Below, one piece after another: positions 18,032 through 26,727 of a stretch of DNA of 64,000 bases (position 1 is the stretch's first letter; each line of letters opens with the position of its first letter). The notes below the pieces were generated by a model, which saw nothing but the letters and a program-made list of their open reading frames with translations, did not search any database and was not told where the DNA came from. The position numbers and the translations under genes were made by a program. The stretch comes from Virgibacillus proomii (lineage in GTDB: Bacteria > Bacillota > Bacilli > Bacillales > Amphibacillaceae). The stretch spans positions 26,421-90,420 of the forward strand of contig NZ_JAHLNO010000013.1 of NCBI RefSeq assembly GCF_018916875.1, read 5' to 3'.

Positions 18032-19293
18032 ACCATCTCCCTCCTTTTTGGAAATGTTAAAGCGGCGATTATAATCATTGTCACCCCAAAAAAGCAGAGA
18101 TATAAAATAGGCGTAATGACATCAGTTAAAGCATTTCCTCTTAATATACTTAAATATGCAGACATACCTGCTCCATTCGGTGTAAAATTGCCAATAACTC
18201 GAACAAACTCCGAACTATCCCCGATCGGAAAAAAGCTTCCGCCAATTAAGGCCATAATAGATACAATAGCACTAGAGAAAAAATTAGTAATCGTCTCTGA
18301 GCGGATTTGATAACTAATTGCTGTTAATAATACAGCAATTCCACTAATAGCAATGGAAAGAGAAACTGTTATAATAAAAAATGCAAATAAATTTGACCAG
18401 GTTACATCAAAGACGAACCAAGCAAATCCATAAATGACTAGCAATTGAATTGAAGCAAAGATTACCGTAGAAAACAAGACACCACTAAAATATATCCACC
18501 TTGACATATTGGCTAGAATAATTCGATTAAATACAAATGTTTGCTTTTCCTTAAACGCTATTGTACCTATTGTTGAGGCAATAAATAGAGCATTCATAAC
18601 CGCCATTCCTACTGTATAATAATCTTTTGAAGTAACTGCTTTATTCTGATCAATGGTTGTGCGAGTATTAGTAAACAATGAATCCGGTATAACCAACGCC
18701 TGCTCATTAATTCCATTTTTCTTAATAAAAGCTCCTAAAGTAAGCTGCTGTTGAAAATTTTCTATGATACTCTGAATAACGTCTACACCTATTTGCTGCT
18801 GTTCATTCCCTATTACACGTAATTGCGGTATTTCTCCATCATTTAACATAATATGAAAAAGATACTTGTACGTAAAATCCTCTGGTACTTCAATTACCGC
18901 AGTATACGTGTTATCATTTAATATCTCATCTTTTTTACTCACCGAAGTCTCTTTAACCTCGATCATTTTTGCTAACTTTTTCGAATGAAAGAGGGATTTC
19001 AGTGTTTGAATTGGTAATGACTTCTCCATACTCGCAATATTTCTTTTATTAAAACCTGTTTCCTTATTCATCTCGTGAATAAATTGGTCAAATTGTTCCA
19101 TTTCCGAATTATGTTCAATAATGGCGATTTTTGCCTGGATTTCAGGAGACTCTCCATCCATAAAATTGCTTAGCGCAAAGCCTAAAATTAAAATAAGAAT
19201 AATTGGTAAGCCAATGAGTAGTAAAAGTTGCATAGGATTTCTCCATAACAAAAGAAATTGCTTTTTAATAATCTGCATAATCATGGAAAACAC
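18028..19293 (-). CDS. lnrM: ABC-2 type transporter permease (linearmycin-resistance type)
   Basis: A 421-residue permease with the same layout as its partner: a membrane segment at about residues 20-40 (MQLLLLIGLPIILILILGFA), a large extracellular domain to about residue 225, and five to six membrane segments at the C-terminal side with GGSFFPIGD in the usual loop. It starts 2 bp after the ATPase gene and overlaps lnrN, so it forms a heterodimeric membrane part with it. Function by context: resistance to membrane-active polyenes, coupled to the nearby lnrJK sensor-regulator pair. Confidence 0.78.
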   Translation of the reverse strand: MFSMIMQIIKKQFLLLWRNPMQLLLLIGLPIILILILGFALSNFMDGESPEIQAKIAIIEHNSEMEQFDQFIHEMNKETGFNKRNIASMEKSLPIQTLKSLFHSKKLAKMIEVKETSVSKKDEILNDNTYTAVIEVPEDFTYKYLFHIMLNDGEIPQLRVIGNEQQQIGVDVIQSIIENFQQQLTLGAFIKKNGINEQALVIPDSLFTNTRTTIDQNKAVTSKDYYTVGMAVMNALFIASTIGTIAFKEKQTFVFNRIILANMSRWIYFSGVLFSTVIFASIQLLVIYGFAWFVFDVTWSNLFAFFIITVSLSIAISGIAVLLTAISYQIRSETITNFFSSAIVSIMALIGGSFFPIGDSSEFVRVIGNFTPNGAGMSAYLSILRGNALTDVITPILYLCFFGVTMIIIAALTFPKRREMV

Positions 19294-19295
19294 CC

Positions 19296-20228
19296 CTAAT
19301 CTCGTAAAGCTCTACCAGTAAGATGTAAGAATACATCTTCCAGTGTTGGCGTTTTTATATTGACAGAGCTTAGTTCCAAGGAAGCTTTTTCAGCCAATTT
19401 AATTAAATCAGCGAACATATTAACCTCTTTTGCTACCATAATTGTAATTTGCTTTTCTTCTACGTTAATACTGTTTATGAGCGGATGTGTTTTTAGTTCA
19501 TTAATAAATAATTCGGTTAATCGGTTAGCTTTAATAACAATCGTTTTTTCACCAGATAAAATCCTCCTAATTTCTTCCTTTGTCCCGGAAGCAATGAGAT
19601 TTCCTTTATCCATGATATAAATTCGATCACATAAATACTCCACTTCCTCCATATAGTGGCTGGTATATAATACGGTGACATTCTTTTCCTTATTTAACCG
19701 TTTAACTGTTTCAAGAATATAATTCCGTGATTGAGCATCAATCCCAACAGTTGGTTCATCCATAATAATTAATTCCGGTTCATGTAATAAAGCAACTCCA
19801 ATATTTAAACGTCGTTTCATTCCACCTGAAAATTTTTTCACTACTTCCTTTCTTCTATCAGTTAAACCAATAATCTGTAAGACATCATTGACGCGCTCCT
19901 TTAATTTTGCCCCCTTTAATTGATAGATCCTCCCAAAAAATTGCAGATTTTCTTCAGCGGTTAAATCGATGTATAGGGCTATTTCTTGTGGTACGATACC
20001 TGTTATTTTTCGCAGCGGTTTTGGTTTCTTAAGAATACGATGATTGTTAAAATAGATGTCACCTTGTGTTGGTTCAACCAATGATGACATTATTGAAATT
20101 GCTGTTGACTTTCCTGCACCATTTGGTCCAAGTAATCCAACAATCTCTCCCCGTTCAATAAACATATTTAAATTCCTTACCGCATAATTTTGTTTAAACT
20201 TCTTTGAAATGTTTACTAATTCAAGCAT
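19296..20228 (-). CDS. lnrL: ABC transporter ATP-binding protein (linearmycin-resistance type)
   Basis: A 310-residue ATPase of the drug/ABC-2 exporter class. Walker A is GPNGAGKS (residues about 34-41), Q-loop VPQEIALY, signature KFSGGMKRR, Walker B LIIMDEPTVGID and H-loop YTSHYMEE. The C-terminal 70 residues are the usual extension ending in PTLEDVFLHLTGR. It is the first gene of a three-gene operon and energises the two permeases. GGAGGAG precedes the start. A perfect palindrome lies about 80-100 bp upstream (20307-20326), a candidate binding site for the response regulator. Confidence 0.85.
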   Translation of the reverse strand: MLELVNISKKFKQNYAVRNLNMFIERGEIVGLLGPNGAGKSTAISIMSSLVEPTQGDIYFNNHRILKKPKPLRKITGIVPQEIALYIDLTAEENLQFFGRIYQLKGAKLKERVNDVLQIIGLTDRRKEVVKKFSGGMKRRLNIGVALLHEPELIIMDEPTVGIDAQSRNYILETVKRLNKEKNVTVLYTSHYMEEVEYLCDRIYIMDKGNLIASGTKEEIRRILSGEKTIVIKANRLTELFINELKTHPLINSINVEEKQITIMVAKEVNMFADLIKLAEKASLELSSVNIKTPTLEDVFLHLTGRALRD

Positions 20229-20306
20229 AGCTTCTCCTCCTGTATGATTAGTTTATATGGAAATCGATTAACTTTACACTATCTAAAGTCATTAAAATGA
20301 AAAAAC

Positions 20307-20326
20307 AAAATGACGCAGGTCATTTT
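20307..20326. promoter_or_regulatory. Palindrome upstream of lnrLMN, candidate LnrK operator
   Basis: AAAATGAC GCAG GTCATTTT is a perfect inverted repeat with 8-bp arms and a 4-bp centre, 80-100 bp upstream of the lnrL start. NarL/LuxR-type regulators of this class often bind ATGAC-N4-GTCAT-like sites. Assignment to LnrK is inference. Confidence 0.55.
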
Positions 20327-20468
20327 ATATGGTAGTTAAAGAAATTTATTGAAGACTAAATATATCTACAAAAATTTTATCTGGCACTGTGTAAAACTGA
20401 AAATATGTCTATTTCTCTACAGAATAAAACTTTTTAAAATAAAAATAGGCTGATGTAAAAGTAATTTT

Positions 20469-20650
20469 ATAAAGTGAACTTCATTCAGTAGAAGTTTTCT
20501 TCCTTCTCCTACTGAATGTTGGTACCTAGAAGGGTATGACCTCCCTGAACAAATCGGGCATTTAGGTGCCGTTTTCTCCCACTTAGACCCTTTTGTACCA
20601 ACTCAGGCTCTTAAAGTGGGAGTCTTACGGCACCTTATATACAGGATAAA
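20469..20650 (+). repeat. Family-1 element (subfamily A)
   Basis: Bounded by ATAAA at both ends; the right end reads ATACAGGATAAA. Stem 1 is ATTCAGTAGAAG/CTCCTACTGAAT. Stem 2 is intact (TCCCACTT/AAGTGGGA, GGTGCCGT/ACGGCACC). It lies between lnrLMN and lnrJK. Confidence 0.9.
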
Positions 20651-21168
20651 ATTCAAAGCTCCACATTACATTACTAGTACTTTTAAACAAACTAAATAGC
20701 TCCGTACCACTTTTATATTGATACGGAGCTATTTTTTGGGTAATTCTAGGAGGTTCTTTTAAGTCGCCCCCATACCATAAAAATTATATACCTTATTTTA
20801 AATTTCTTATTTGAAACATGCACAATACTGAAAATCTTAAATATGTATTGTGTTTCTATATCATTATACTTCTCAGCAAGTCTATTAAGGTTTAATCTTT
20901 AGAAATGGCCCATCAAACACACAGATGTTGAATCGACTATTCTCTACCCCACCAGTGTTAATTGGGACGAGGTTTATATTAAAAATAAAATTACAACTAC
21001 GTATAATTCATTTTCAAATCAATACGTTAAATTTGGTTTGATGTGAACATAATTTATGTTGATTTTTTAGTTATTAGGAGTTTTCTTCTATATTTCGTTG
21101 ATTTCTGGTAAATTATTGCTTAATAGATAGTTGAAAGATATCGTATAGAAACCAGTGAAGGTCATGAT
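20651..21168. other. Non-coding stretch with one hairpin
   Basis: About 520 bp between two repeat copies. Apart from the terminator-like hairpin at 20694-20738 I see no ORF with a ribosome site. Confidence 0.45.
20694..20738. terminator. Terminator-like hairpin
   Basis: The stem AAATAGCTCCGTA/TACGGAGCTATTT has a 15-nt loop and a T-run on the plus strand. It could have served lnrJK (minus strand) before repeats separated it from that operon. Confidence 0.6.
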
Positions 21169-21280
21169 ATGTTTGTAGGAGATATTATATATCAATTATT
21201 GTATTCCCCTTTTTATTCTTATTATATTAAGTGTTTTAGGGACTTTAAGTTGTTTATTTTTTAAAAAACTTAAAAAATAG
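21169..21280 (+). pseudogene. Small hydrophobic peptide gene, frameshifted
   Basis: GAAGG lies 8-9 nt before an ATG (21169). The first 15 codons (MFVGDIIYQLLYSPF) run into a T5 run; removing one T joins them to LIILSVLGTLSCLFFKKLKK and a TAG at 21278. The result would be a single-membrane-segment peptide of about 36 residues with a basic tail, followed at once by a terminator whose stem includes the stop codon. The form resembles small type I toxins or membrane peptides, but no family was recognised. As written, frame 0 gives a different, unlikely tail. It is either decay or an indel error in the T-run. Confidence 0.45.
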
Positions 21281-21332
21281 CGACAGCGTAATTCCCTTAA
21301 AAAATTGGATTTATTATGTCGCTATTTATTTT
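21275..21332 (+). terminator. Terminator overlapping the stop of the small peptide gene
   Basis: The perfect 11-bp stem AAATAGCGACA/TGTCGCTATTT is followed by ATTTTCTT. The TAG of the small ORF is in its left arm. Confidence 0.75.
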
Positions 21333-21335
21333 CTT

Positions 21336-21494
21336 ATAAAGTGAAACTTCCATGAGTGGGGGTTTTCTTTCATCCCCACTCATGGTTAGTTAAACCAATC
21401 GGACATTTGACTTTCCGTTATCCCCCACCTAGACTTCTTCGATCCCTCTTACTCCCCGAGGTGGGGGGGCTTACTGCCAGTTAGATGTGGGATA
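21336..21494 (+). repeat. Family-1 element (subfamily B)
   Basis: ATAAA bounds both ends. Stem 1 is CCATGAGTGGGG/CCCCACTCATGG, wholly different in sequence from subfamily A but paired equally well. Stem 2 is CCCCCACCT/AGGTGGGGG. It ends ACTGCCAGTTAGATGTGGG. Confidence 0.9.
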
Positions 21495-21563
21495 AACTCT
21501 TTCTTCTCTGAACCTTTAACTATCTTTAACCATGCTAATTCAATAAGGAATATTTCTTTTGCT

Positions 21564-22205
21564 TTACACTGTCATATTGTGCTTTACTGCAAAGATTGCA
21601 AGCTGTGTTCGATCTCGTAAATTCGTCTTTTGTAAAATTTGTGTCAAATGGTTCTTTACTGTTCCAACCGATAAATGTAAGGATTGTGCTATTTCCTTAT
21701 TTGTTTTACCTTCCCCTATTAATCTAGTAATTGCTACTTCTCTTTCTGATAAATCAACGATTAGATCAGGTGTTGAACGCTCAGAGCTTTGTAACAATCT
21801 TGGCACCACTTTAGCAGCTACTTCTTCGTGAATAGTCATACCACCATGCATACAGCTATGCACAGCCTCAATTAGCTTGGATGATTCTGTTGTTTTTAAC
21901 AGAAAACCATCTGCCCCCTCCTTTAAAGCAGCTAAAGCATATTCATCATCATTAAACGTTGTTAAAATTAAAATTTTAATCGATGGCCAGGTTCGTTTAA
22001 TTATTCGTGTTGCCTCAATCCCATTCATTACCGGCATCCGTACATCCATCATTACCAAATCAACGATATGCTTTTGTACAATGTCAATCGCTTCTCTACC
22101 ATTATCTGCTTCGTACGGAACTTGAATGTGCTCATCTTGCTCCAATATAATTTTTAAACCTTGTCGTACAATGATTTGATCCTCAACCACCAGTACTCGG
22201 TACAT
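21564..22205 (-). CDS. lnrK: NarL/FixJ-type response regulator
   Basis: A 213-residue two-domain response regulator. The receiver has phospho-acceptor D54 in VMMDVRMPVMNG, acidic residues VVEDQ at the N-terminus and the conserved Lys in FLLKTTES. The C-terminal LuxR-type helix-turn-helix (LSEREVAITRLIGEGKTNKE, then SVGTVKNHLTQI) spans about residues 148-205. It overlaps the sensor kinase gene by 23 bp. By arrangement with the kinase and the lnrLMN-like transporter it matches B. subtilis YfiK/LnrK, the activator of the transporter. The partner operon is 1.3 kb away, pushed apart by two repeat copies. Confidence 0.88.
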   Translation of the reverse strand: MYRVLVVEDQIIVRQGLKIILEQDEHIQVPYEADNGREAIDIVQKHIVDLVMMDVRMPVMNGIEATRIIKRTWPSIKILILTTFNDDEYALAALKEGADGFLLKTTESSKLIEAVHSCMHGGMTIHEEVAAKVVPRLLQSSERSTPDLIVDLSEREVAITRLIGEGKTNKEIAQSLHLSVGTVKNHLTQILQKTNLRDRTQLAIFAVKHNMTV

Positions 22206-23301
22206 TGTTCATTTCTCCTTCTCCACAAGGAATTGTTCCAGCAATAACGAATTGCTGGTTTGTTTGATATATCTCTACATTGCCATTTATTTCTTCGATA
22301 CGTTTCTTCATGTTTGTCAAACCGAAACCGTAATAAAACTGATCAGCACGATGGATGGCATTCCTTATTTCGAACGTAACATCTCCGATTGCTGACTTAC
22401 CTAAAACTACGTTAACCTCACGATATGGTGAATGTCGCATAGCGTTTGTTAAAGCTTCCTGAACAACCCGATATAATACAATATTCTTTTGATTTGTAAG
22501 CGAAATCGAAAGTACACCTTGCTTGATCGTAAATTGCACCATCAATTGACTTTCAGCTTCTAATTTTCGAATCAGTTGCACTACAGAAGCTATTCCTTCT
22601 GTCTCCTCTTCTTGTAATACCGTAACAGCCTGCCTTGTCTCCTCTAACGCTTCTGTCGCCATCTGTTTTAATCCCTTATAATCATCATACTTATTTTGAA
22701 TGGATAATATCTCCATTTTCATAATAAGAGCTGTTAAACGGTGTCCAACTGAATCATGAATATCTCGAGCAATTTTGGTTCGTTCTTCTAATCTCGCTTC
22801 TCGTTCAGCTGAAACGTTCATTCGCTTACTTTTTCTATACTCCCTCAGAAGTTGTTCATACATATCACGCAGTTCTTCTCGTTCTGAAGTTATACGATTA
22901 CTCGCTATTACAAAAATATAAAAGAAAATATTTAATAGAATAACTTCTATTAGAAATTTCTCGTTGATGATTGCATAAAAAATTGTTATAAACAGATTAA
23001 AATACAAATACCCGTTTATCTGTCGTTCATTTAACCGGAAAGTTGCGTCAACTAATAAAAAGTAAAAATATAAGTTAATGAAGAAAGCATCTGTACCAAC
23101 CGTCCACATATGCAAAACAGCTATGACAGATAAAGAAATATAAATATAAATGACCCGTTTGTCGAGCGACAGTAAACAAAACAAAGCAAAAGAAATTGCA
23201 AATAAACTTATACTAAATGGAGTGGATTTGCTGGCAAATAAAATAACGAAGCTCCATATACAACTGAATAGACTAATTCTTCCAAAAAATAATGCCACCA
23301 C
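22183..23301 (-). CDS. lnrJ: Sensor histidine kinase (NarX/DesK class)
   Basis: A 372-residue membrane sensor kinase. Five or six membrane segments occupy residues 1 to about 135, with no large extracellular domain (an intramembrane-sensing layout). A short coiled linker follows, then a HisKA_3 domain with H182 in ARDIHDSVGHR, and an HATPase_c domain (QEALTNAMRHS N-box; YGFGLTNMKKRIEEI). A GTG start with AGGAAGG 8-9 nt upstream is likely. It forms a two-component system with the overlapping response-regulator gene; context suggests sensing of membrane-active polyenes and switching on lnrLMN. Confidence 0.85.
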   Translation of the reverse strand: MVALFFGRISLFSCIWSFVILFASKSTPFSISLFAISFALFCLLSLDKRVIYIYISLSVIAVLHMWTVGTDAFFINLYFYFLLVDATFRLNERQINGYLYFNLFITIFYAIINEKFLIEVILLNIFFYIFVIASNRITSEREELRDMYEQLLREYRKSKRMNVSAEREARLEERTKIARDIHDSVGHRLTALIMKMEILSIQNKYDDYKGLKQMATEALEETRQAVTVLQEEETEGIASVVQLIRKLEAESQLMVQFTIKQGVLSISLTNQKNIVLYRVVQEALTNAMRHSPYREVNVVLGKSAIGDVTFEIRNAIHRADQFYYGFGLTNMKKRIEEINGNVEIYQTNQQFVIAGTIPCGEGEMNNVPSTGG

Positions 23302-23639
23302 ATTTCCTACCTTCCTGCATAAGGCTATAACTTTAACCTCTTTTACTCGACAATTATCCCGACTAAGATTACAAGCAACCTAGAAAAAAATTACTTTTTA
23401 ACTTCCACTATTCATAACTGAATCTCTCCTTGAACATACCTTAAAAAAGCGACTATTCAAAAAGCTGTTCTTGTCCTGTGGATCAGAACTAATCATCTAG
23501 CGGACCTGCTTTACGATTAGTCTTAGGGTGAGTCTTACTCTAAGCTACATGAAAAAGTGAAACACTTATTAATACCTTATCAAAAATTAATGGATTGGAG
23601 AATAGAAATTTGTATTATTCACGTAAGGTGTTTTTTACG
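23302..23639. other. Upstream region of lnrJ, nothing else recognised
   Basis: About 340 bp with no ORF that has a ribosome site. It must hold the lnrJK promoter, but no confident -35/-10 pair was picked out. Confidence 0.4.
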
Positions 23640-24595
23640 GTAAAGTGAAACTTCATTCAGTAGTGCTTTTCTTCTTAAAATAGAGCAAAGACTAAAAATC
23701 GCGAATGTCTTTAAAAAACTGCGACGTATCACTGACGAAGCTTTCCTTGCCCTTAAAAACAGTGGTGTATTAATACAGAAACTCTTTCTTGTCCTTTATA
23801 AAGGAAATCACTTTTCCTTCGCGGAGAAGATTCTCTATCCTTGAAAAAGAAGAGCACTTTTTCTGCGTGCGATGTCAATTCAAGTAGCTTTTCTTGTCCT
23901 TGAAAAAGATAAGCGCTTTTCTGCGTGCGATGTCAATTCAAGTAGCTTTCCTTGTCCTGGAAAAAGATAAGCGCTTTTCTGCGTGCGATGTCAATTCAAG
24001 TAGCTTTCCTTGTCCTGGAAAAAGAAGAGCACTTTTTCTGCGTGCGATGTCAATTCAAGTAGCTTTCCTTGTCCTTGAAAAAGAAGAGCACTTTTTCTGC
24101 GTGCGATGTCAATTCAAGTAGCTTTTCTTGTCCTTGAAAAAGATAAGCGCTTTTCTGCGTGCGATGTCAATTCAAGTAGCTTTCCTTGTCCTGGAAAAAG
24201 ATAAGCGCTTTTCTGCGCGCGATGTCAATTCAAGTAGCTTTCCTTGTCCTGGAAAAAGAAGAGCACTTTTTCTGCGTGCGATGTCAATTCAAGTAGCTTT
24301 CCTTGTCCTGGAAAAAGAAGAGCACTTTTTCTATGTGCGATATCAATTCAAGTAGCTTTCCTTGTCCTGGAAAAAGAAGAGCACTTTTTCTGCGTGCGAT
24401 GTCAATTCAAGTAGCTTTTCTTGTCCTTGAAAAAGAAGAGCGCTTTTTCTGTGTGTGATGCCAATTCAAGTAGCTTTCCTTGTCCCATCGACCCAAACGA
24501 ATTGGGTATTTGGGGTGCGTTTTCTCCCATTTAGACTTCTTTGTCTATACTCTTGAAGCGGGAGTCTTCTGGTACCTTAGATACCTTTAAATAAA
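23640..24595 (+). repeat. Family-1 element expanded by a 57-59-bp minisatellite (11 units)
   Basis: The left end TAAAGTGAAACTTCATTCAGTA (in part) is at 23641 and a right arm at about 24485-24595 (GGGTATTTGGGGTGCGTT ... CTCCCATTT ... AAGCGGGAG ... GGTACCTTAGATA ... ATAAA). Between them, 11 head-to-tail units of 57-59 bp span about 23840-24480; each contains TGCGTGCGATGTCAATTCAA and a GAAAAAG ... CTTTTTC hairpin. The two 75-residue frames across it are periodic artefacts. Confidence 0.85.
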
Positions 24596-24598
24596 AAC

Positions 24599-25438
24599 TT
24601 AACCAACTTTTTGAATCGTTATTTTCCAGCTTGTCCCTGTACCTATATGGTAGGCTTTAGAAAATGACCCTTGATTTAATGCAACAGCCAATTTATCTAA
24701 AGAGTTTACATACATCAATGGTTCTCCTAAATGAGTTTGGGCGAAAGAACGTACAAATAGCATTTTATTTTTGTACACATCTTTATCATGGTGAGCGATA
24801 GTTACTTGTAATGTATCTCCATAGCGGAATCCTGCTTCTCTAAATAACCTGCGATCAATATTCGTCCACAAATTCCCAAATCGCACATCTAATATATCAA
24901 TACATCCTTTAATTATTCCATGATTATTTCTAGCAGTTTTTTTTGTTAAACAAACGATATGATCCATATTCACTTTCGGTCCTACTCCTTCATAAGAGAT
25001 CACATCAGATGCAAGTCTTGCAGCGGTATATGCATAAACATCACGCCCATGAAATGTATGGGACTCTCCTGAACGAGGCAAACGATTTATTTTTTCATCA
25101 ATTATCCGTGCTTCTTTTATTCCAATATGCACTTTCACATGAGTAAGTGTTCCATTATTTGGTGTTACAATATATTGATTTTCATTCGTTTTTACGACGA
25201 CACTCAATCTGTCTGTTCCAACACCTGGATCGACAACCGATACGAATACCGTTTTCTCAGGCCAATATGGAACTGTTTGATACAGCCGATAGGAGGCTTC
25301 CCAAATATTATATGGGGAAATATCATGGGTTAAGTCAAAGATTCGAATGTTTGGATTCACCGAGTTGGCAACACCATACATAGCACTAACCGCCCCATCA
25401 CTTAATCCAAAATCTGTTTGCAACACTAAATGTTTCAT
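24599..25438 (-). CDS. SAM hydrolase / SAM hydroxide adenosyltransferase (DUF62)
   Basis: About 279 residues. It belongs to the family related to SAM-dependent chlorinase/fluorinase; the ordinary bacterial members hydrolyse S-adenosylmethionine to adenosine and methionine. The N-terminus LVLQTDFGLSDGAV and VVDPGVGTDRLSVVV, NNGTLTHV and GRDVYAYTAARL are family motifs, with the Asp/Arg/His set used to activate water. A TTG at 25453 opens the frame, but GGAGG lies 5 and 8 nt before the ATGs at 25441 and 25438, so translation starts there. Upstream on the same strand is a T-box leader, now separated by a repeat copy; whether it still controls this gene is unknown. Confidence 0.88.
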   Translation of the reverse strand: MKHLVLQTDFGLSDGAVSAMYGVANSVNPNIRIFDLTHDISPYNIWEASYRLYQTVPYWPEKTVFVSVVDPGVGTDRLSVVVKTNENQYIVTPNNGTLTHVKVHIGIKEARIIDEKINRLPRSGESHTFHGRDVYAYTAARLASDVISYEGVGPKVNMDHIVCLTKKTARNNHGIIKGCIDILDVRFGNLWTNIDRRLFREAGFRYGDTLQVTIAHHDKDVYKNKMLFVRSFAQTHLGEPLMYVNSLDKLAVALNQGSFSKAYHIGTGTSWKITIQKVG

Positions 25439-25484
25439 CATTTCTACCTCCAAATTATATTTCTATTTTAAATCTTGAATCGTT

Positions 25485-25600
25485 ATAAAGTGAATCTTTA
25501 CTCAACGGGGCTTTTCCCTTAAAACGGAACAAAAGCTAAAATCACGACGTATCACTGTCAACGTTGTTTTATATCCTGCTGCAACCCCATTAGTACATCC
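25485..25600 (+). repeat. Family-1 element, left-end remnant
   Basis: ATAAAGTGAATCTTTACTCA followed by CTTAAAACGGAACAAAAGCTAAAATCACGACGTATCACTGTC, in part the same interior as at 23.68-23.75 kb and 28.13 kb. The right arm is missing. Confidence 0.6.
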
Positions 25601-25762
25601 TATGAATCAAGTTCATACCGAATAGTTTTGAATGGAGCAGCGTATGCAGTTTGGCTCCTCTTTTCATTAGAAAATTAGCTTTTAAAGTCAAGTGTTGCCT
25701 TATTATTCAATACTTGAAACTTTTTTAACGCCAACTAACTTCCAAAAAACAAAAGCTAGAAG

Positions 25763-25858
25763 TGCCTTGGTCAGCCCTGCAAGCGCTGAAACTTCGATGC
25801 AGAGGCTGCCCACTTCATAAGAGAGTGAAGCGACCTTGAGGGACTAGGCGCTGGATAT
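25763..25858. repeat. Family-4 dispersed repeat
   Basis: AAAAGCTAGAAGTGCCTTGG ... CTTGAGGGACTAGGCGCTGG, a GC-richer block of about 95 bp with inverted segments (AGCGCTGAAACTTCG; TAGGCGCTGG). It resembles an intergenic repeat I recall as common in Bacillaceae; a related, decayed copy is at 37940-38020. It abuts a family-1 copy at 25861. Confidence 0.55.
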
Positions 25859-25860
25859 GG

Positions 25861-26040
25861 ATAAAGTGAAACTTCATTCAGTAGGAGTTTTCCTCCATCT
25901 CCTACTGAATGTTAGTACCTAGAAGGGTATGACCTAAAGGCCCTTGAACGAATCGGGCATTTAAGGGCCGTTTTCTACAATTTTAACTTCTCCGAATTCT
26001 CGTAAGTTGTAATTTTACGGCACCTTACATACGGGATAAA
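25861..26040 (+). repeat. Family-1 element (subfamily A)
   Basis: ATAAA at 25861-25865 and 26036-26040. Stem 1 is ATTCAGTAGGAG/CTCCTACTGAAT. The right arm has lost the CTCCCACTT pairing (TCTACAATT/AGTTGTAAT here, still roughly paired). It lies between the T-box and the SAM hydrolase gene. Confidence 0.88.
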
Positions 26041-26094
26041 TTATCATACAAAAATTATCCACAATGAAAAAAATTTTATAATTTCCTAACAGTA

Positions 26095-26420
26095 AAAAAA
26101 ATCACGCCCTTATCTTAATGATAAGGACGTGATGCAATATACGTGGTACCACCTTATTTTACTGTATATCTAATATGCAGCCTCGAAAAGTACTCCCGTT
26201 TTTGAAATTGTTATCAAAATTTTAAAAAATCATTTCAAAACGTTTTATACTCTGGTAACGATAACGGGTACCAATCTCCGTCATAACCTACTAATAGTAT
26301 GTTCAGCATGAGGCTCTTGAGGCCATTTTTCTGGATTGATATTTTTGCTTCTTTTCAGCTTCCGAAGCTCTCTGTATAAAATAATCAACCATACTTTTCC
26401 TCTGTCATTGCCTTTTTATG
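26095..26420 (-). promoter_or_regulatory. T-box leader (orphan or for the SAM hydrolase gene)
   Basis: On the minus strand the T-box core AAGGTGGTACCACG (26155-26142) is followed by a strong terminator, ATCACGTCCTTATC ... GATAAGGGCGTGAT plus a T-run. Upstream are Stem I elements: AGAGAG, an AAGTATG/CATACT basal helix and GAA before CATACT. The specifier cannot be fixed (CAT, TAC or ACT are possible in GAACATACT). The next gene on this strand is the SAM hydrolase, 660 bp away across two repeat insertions. T-boxes normally control aminoacyl-tRNA synthetase or amino-acid genes, so the original target may have been lost. Confidence 0.88.
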
Positions 26421-26727
26421 TATTATTCCATTAAAACGTATTATATCTATATATAGCTTATTTTATTTAATAAAGCAACTTTTATGATAAATGTGAATAA
26501 CTTTCATACAAGCCGACCAGCCTATTTGAAAAAAATGATCTAGGTAAGAATATATATTAAATTTATTGAAATATGAGAATTTTATACCATTTCCTAATTA
26601 TTTCCACAATGGACAAGCTCTATATAGTATAATAGTAGGGACAGGTTTATGCAGGGTGTATATGGAAGTAGCGATGCTTCTAAGTGCTTGGCGACTGGTA
26701 ATCCCTAATGAAAGGGGCTGAAAACTT

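Noticed and set aside
16919..23301. Recently transferred resistance island
   Set aside because: lnr-like modules are normal in Bacillaceae chromosomes; codon use and AT content look like the neighbours, and there is no integrase or attachment site.
23894..24355. Two 75-residue repetitive frames (MSLKKISAFLRAMSIQ...)
   Set aside because: They are readings of the 57-59-bp minisatellite; no ribosome site, periodic artefact.
23640..24595. CRISPR array
   Set aside because: Units are 57-59 bp without alternation of constant repeat and variable spacer; no cas genes in the window.
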